From contig QMZG01000088.1 of the NCBI GenBank assembly GCA_003663045.1, positions 1-5,359 of the forward strand: a stretch of DNA of 5,359 nucleotides. Reading direction: 5' to 3'. The notes beneath the pieces are model-generated. The model was given only the letters and a program-made list of their open reading frames with translations. It was not told where the DNA came from and did not search any database. Positions within the stretch are counted from its first letter, which is position 1. Every line of letters starts with the position of its first letter. This DNA is from Candidatus Altarchaeales archaeon (lineage in GTDB: Archaea > Altiarchaeota > Altiarchaeia > IMC4 > QMZM01). Shown here one piece after another: positions 4,841-5,359 of the stretch. A program made the position numbers and the translations under genes.

Positions 4841-5176
4841 GTGGTTAAACGCGGAAGACCCAGATGCCTGCGGATGGTAAGGAGTGTCCCTACTGTGGAC
4901 TATTTCAAGCCGAGGGGTATCCCCCTGATGGACCTTGAGGTAGTTCATATAAATGTGGAGGAATTGGAGGCCATTAGACTGGTAGATTTCGAGGGACTGG
5001 ATCAGGAGAAAGCAGCTGCTGAAATGAAAATCTCTCGAAGAACCCTGGCCAGAGAATTAAAATCGGGAAGAAAGAAGATTACAGATGCACTTCTCCACGG
5101 GAAGGCGATAGAGATAAAGGTCAGCGATTTTATTAAATTAAAAGAAGGTGAGTTAAATGGCAACAAGAAAATTTAG
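4841..5176 (+). CDS. DUF134 family helix-turn-helix protein
   Basis: 111 aa with a GTG start. DUF134 hallmarks in order: a basic N-terminus (KRGRPRCLR), YFKPRGIPLMDLE (21-33), the strand EVVHINVEELEAIRLVDFEGL (33-53) and a helix-turn-helix like sigma-70 region 4 (about 53-85, LDQEKAAAEMKISRRTLARELKSG), then LLHGKAIEI. Members are small putative DNA-binding proteins of archaea and bacteria, often beside small metal-related or NifX/NifB-type genes; the target is unknown. A 14-bp palindrome overlaps its promoter, so autoregulation is plausible but unproven. No Shine-Dalgarno sequence precedes the GTG, and the TATA spacing indicates leaderless expression. Its last 20 bp overlap the next gene in another frame, indicating an operon with coupled translation. 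The tail after residue 98 (KLKEGELNGNKKI) is lineage-specific and is shaped by the downstream Shine-Dalgarno site and overlap. Confidence 0.9.
   Translation: MVKRGRPRCLRMVRSVPTVDYFKPRGIPLMDLEVVHINVEELEAIRLVDFEGLDQEKAAAEMKISRRTLARELKSGRKKITDALLHGKAIEIKVSDFIKLKEGELNGNKKI
5145..5151 (+). promoter_or_regulatory. Shine-Dalgarno site of the zinc-ribbon gene
   Basis: AAGGTGA lies inside the DUF134 coding end, 5 nt before the ATG at 5157. It decides this start and contrasts with the leaderless DUF134 gene ahead of it. Confidence 0.75.
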
Positions 5177-5359
5177 ATGTTACGACTGCGGAAATGAATT
5201 TGAGGTACCCTATGGAACCGGTGGGATGGGAAGACAGATGAAATGCCCCAAATGTGGGGGTAATAATGTCCATAGAGTAGATTCTGGACCAAGAGCCGGA
5301 AGAGGTAGAGGTCCATCTGCCGAGGGCAGGGGAAGAGGTGGAGCTGGAAGAGGCCCCAG
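5157..5359 (+). CDS. Zinc-ribbon protein with Arg/Gly-rich tail (partial, 3' end missing)
   Basis: 67 codons are visible before the window ends. Residues 6-35 form a zinc ribbon with two pairs, CYDC (C8, C11) and CPKC (C30, C33), separated by 18 residues that include a Gly/Met-rich stretch (GTGGMGRQM). From about residue 44 the chain becomes almost only Gly, Arg, Pro and Ala (RAGRGRG, EGRGRGGAGRG), an RG/RGG-type disordered tail that may bind nucleic acid or be methylated. The frame differs from DUF134 and overlaps it by 20 bp with a good Shine-Dalgarno site, so the two are co-translated and probably function together. DUF134 genes are often followed by small Cys/Gly/Met-rich proteins, which fits. 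I do not recognise a named family, and the unseen C-terminus could add another domain. Confidence 0.8.
   Translation, partial: MATRKFRCYDCGNEFEVPYGTGGMGRQMKCPKCGGNNVHRVDSGPRAGRGRGPSAEGRGRGGAGRGP

Overview
The window looks like a chromosomal segment of an AT-rich archaeon. The evidence is an Orc1/Cdc6 initiator, an archaeal-type SepF, a DUF134 regulator, a tRNA-Val gene without an encoded CCA, TATA boxes placed for leaderless transcription, and secreted proteins with Thr-rich and Cys-cluster segments of the kind seen in many uncultivated archaea. SepF implies FtsZ-based division. The sequence alone does not fix the lineage; it could be euryarchaeal or DPANN-like.

Left part (1-1970), accessory in character, with all genes on the minus strand: a VirB2/TrbC-like pilin protein with a Thr-rich tail (47-541); a strong hairpin (695-729) just after tRNA-Val(UAC) (733-806); a block of stacked inverted repeats with five C-GAA-G mini-hairpins (933-1058); and a Cys-rich single-pass surface protein (1057-1797). 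A shorter, inverted copy of part of that repeat block lies just upstream of the surface-protein promoter (1856-1883). Promoter plus gene are therefore framed by related sequences in opposite orientation, which is the most unusual feature here.

Right part (1971-5359), core cell-cycle and housekeeping in character: sepF (minus) and cdc6/orc1 (plus) diverge from a 92-bp gap centred on a perfect 20-bp TATA-like palindrome almost equidistant from both starts. A YhcC-type (TIGR01212) radical SAM protein follows on its own leaderless promoter. Then comes a GTG-started, apparently leaderless DUF134 helix-turn-helix gene preceded by a 14-bp palindrome. It overlaps a zinc-ribbon gene with an Arg/Gly-rich tail that runs off the window end.

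How the genes relate: the divergent pair may link replication initiation (Cdc6) and division (SepF) through one promoter. DUF134 and the zinc-ribbon protein are translationally coupled and probably act together. The pilin-like and Cys-rich proteins are both exported and belong to the cell surface. First genes of transcription units tend to be leaderless or weakly led, whereas the internal operon gene has a clear Shine-Dalgarno sequence.
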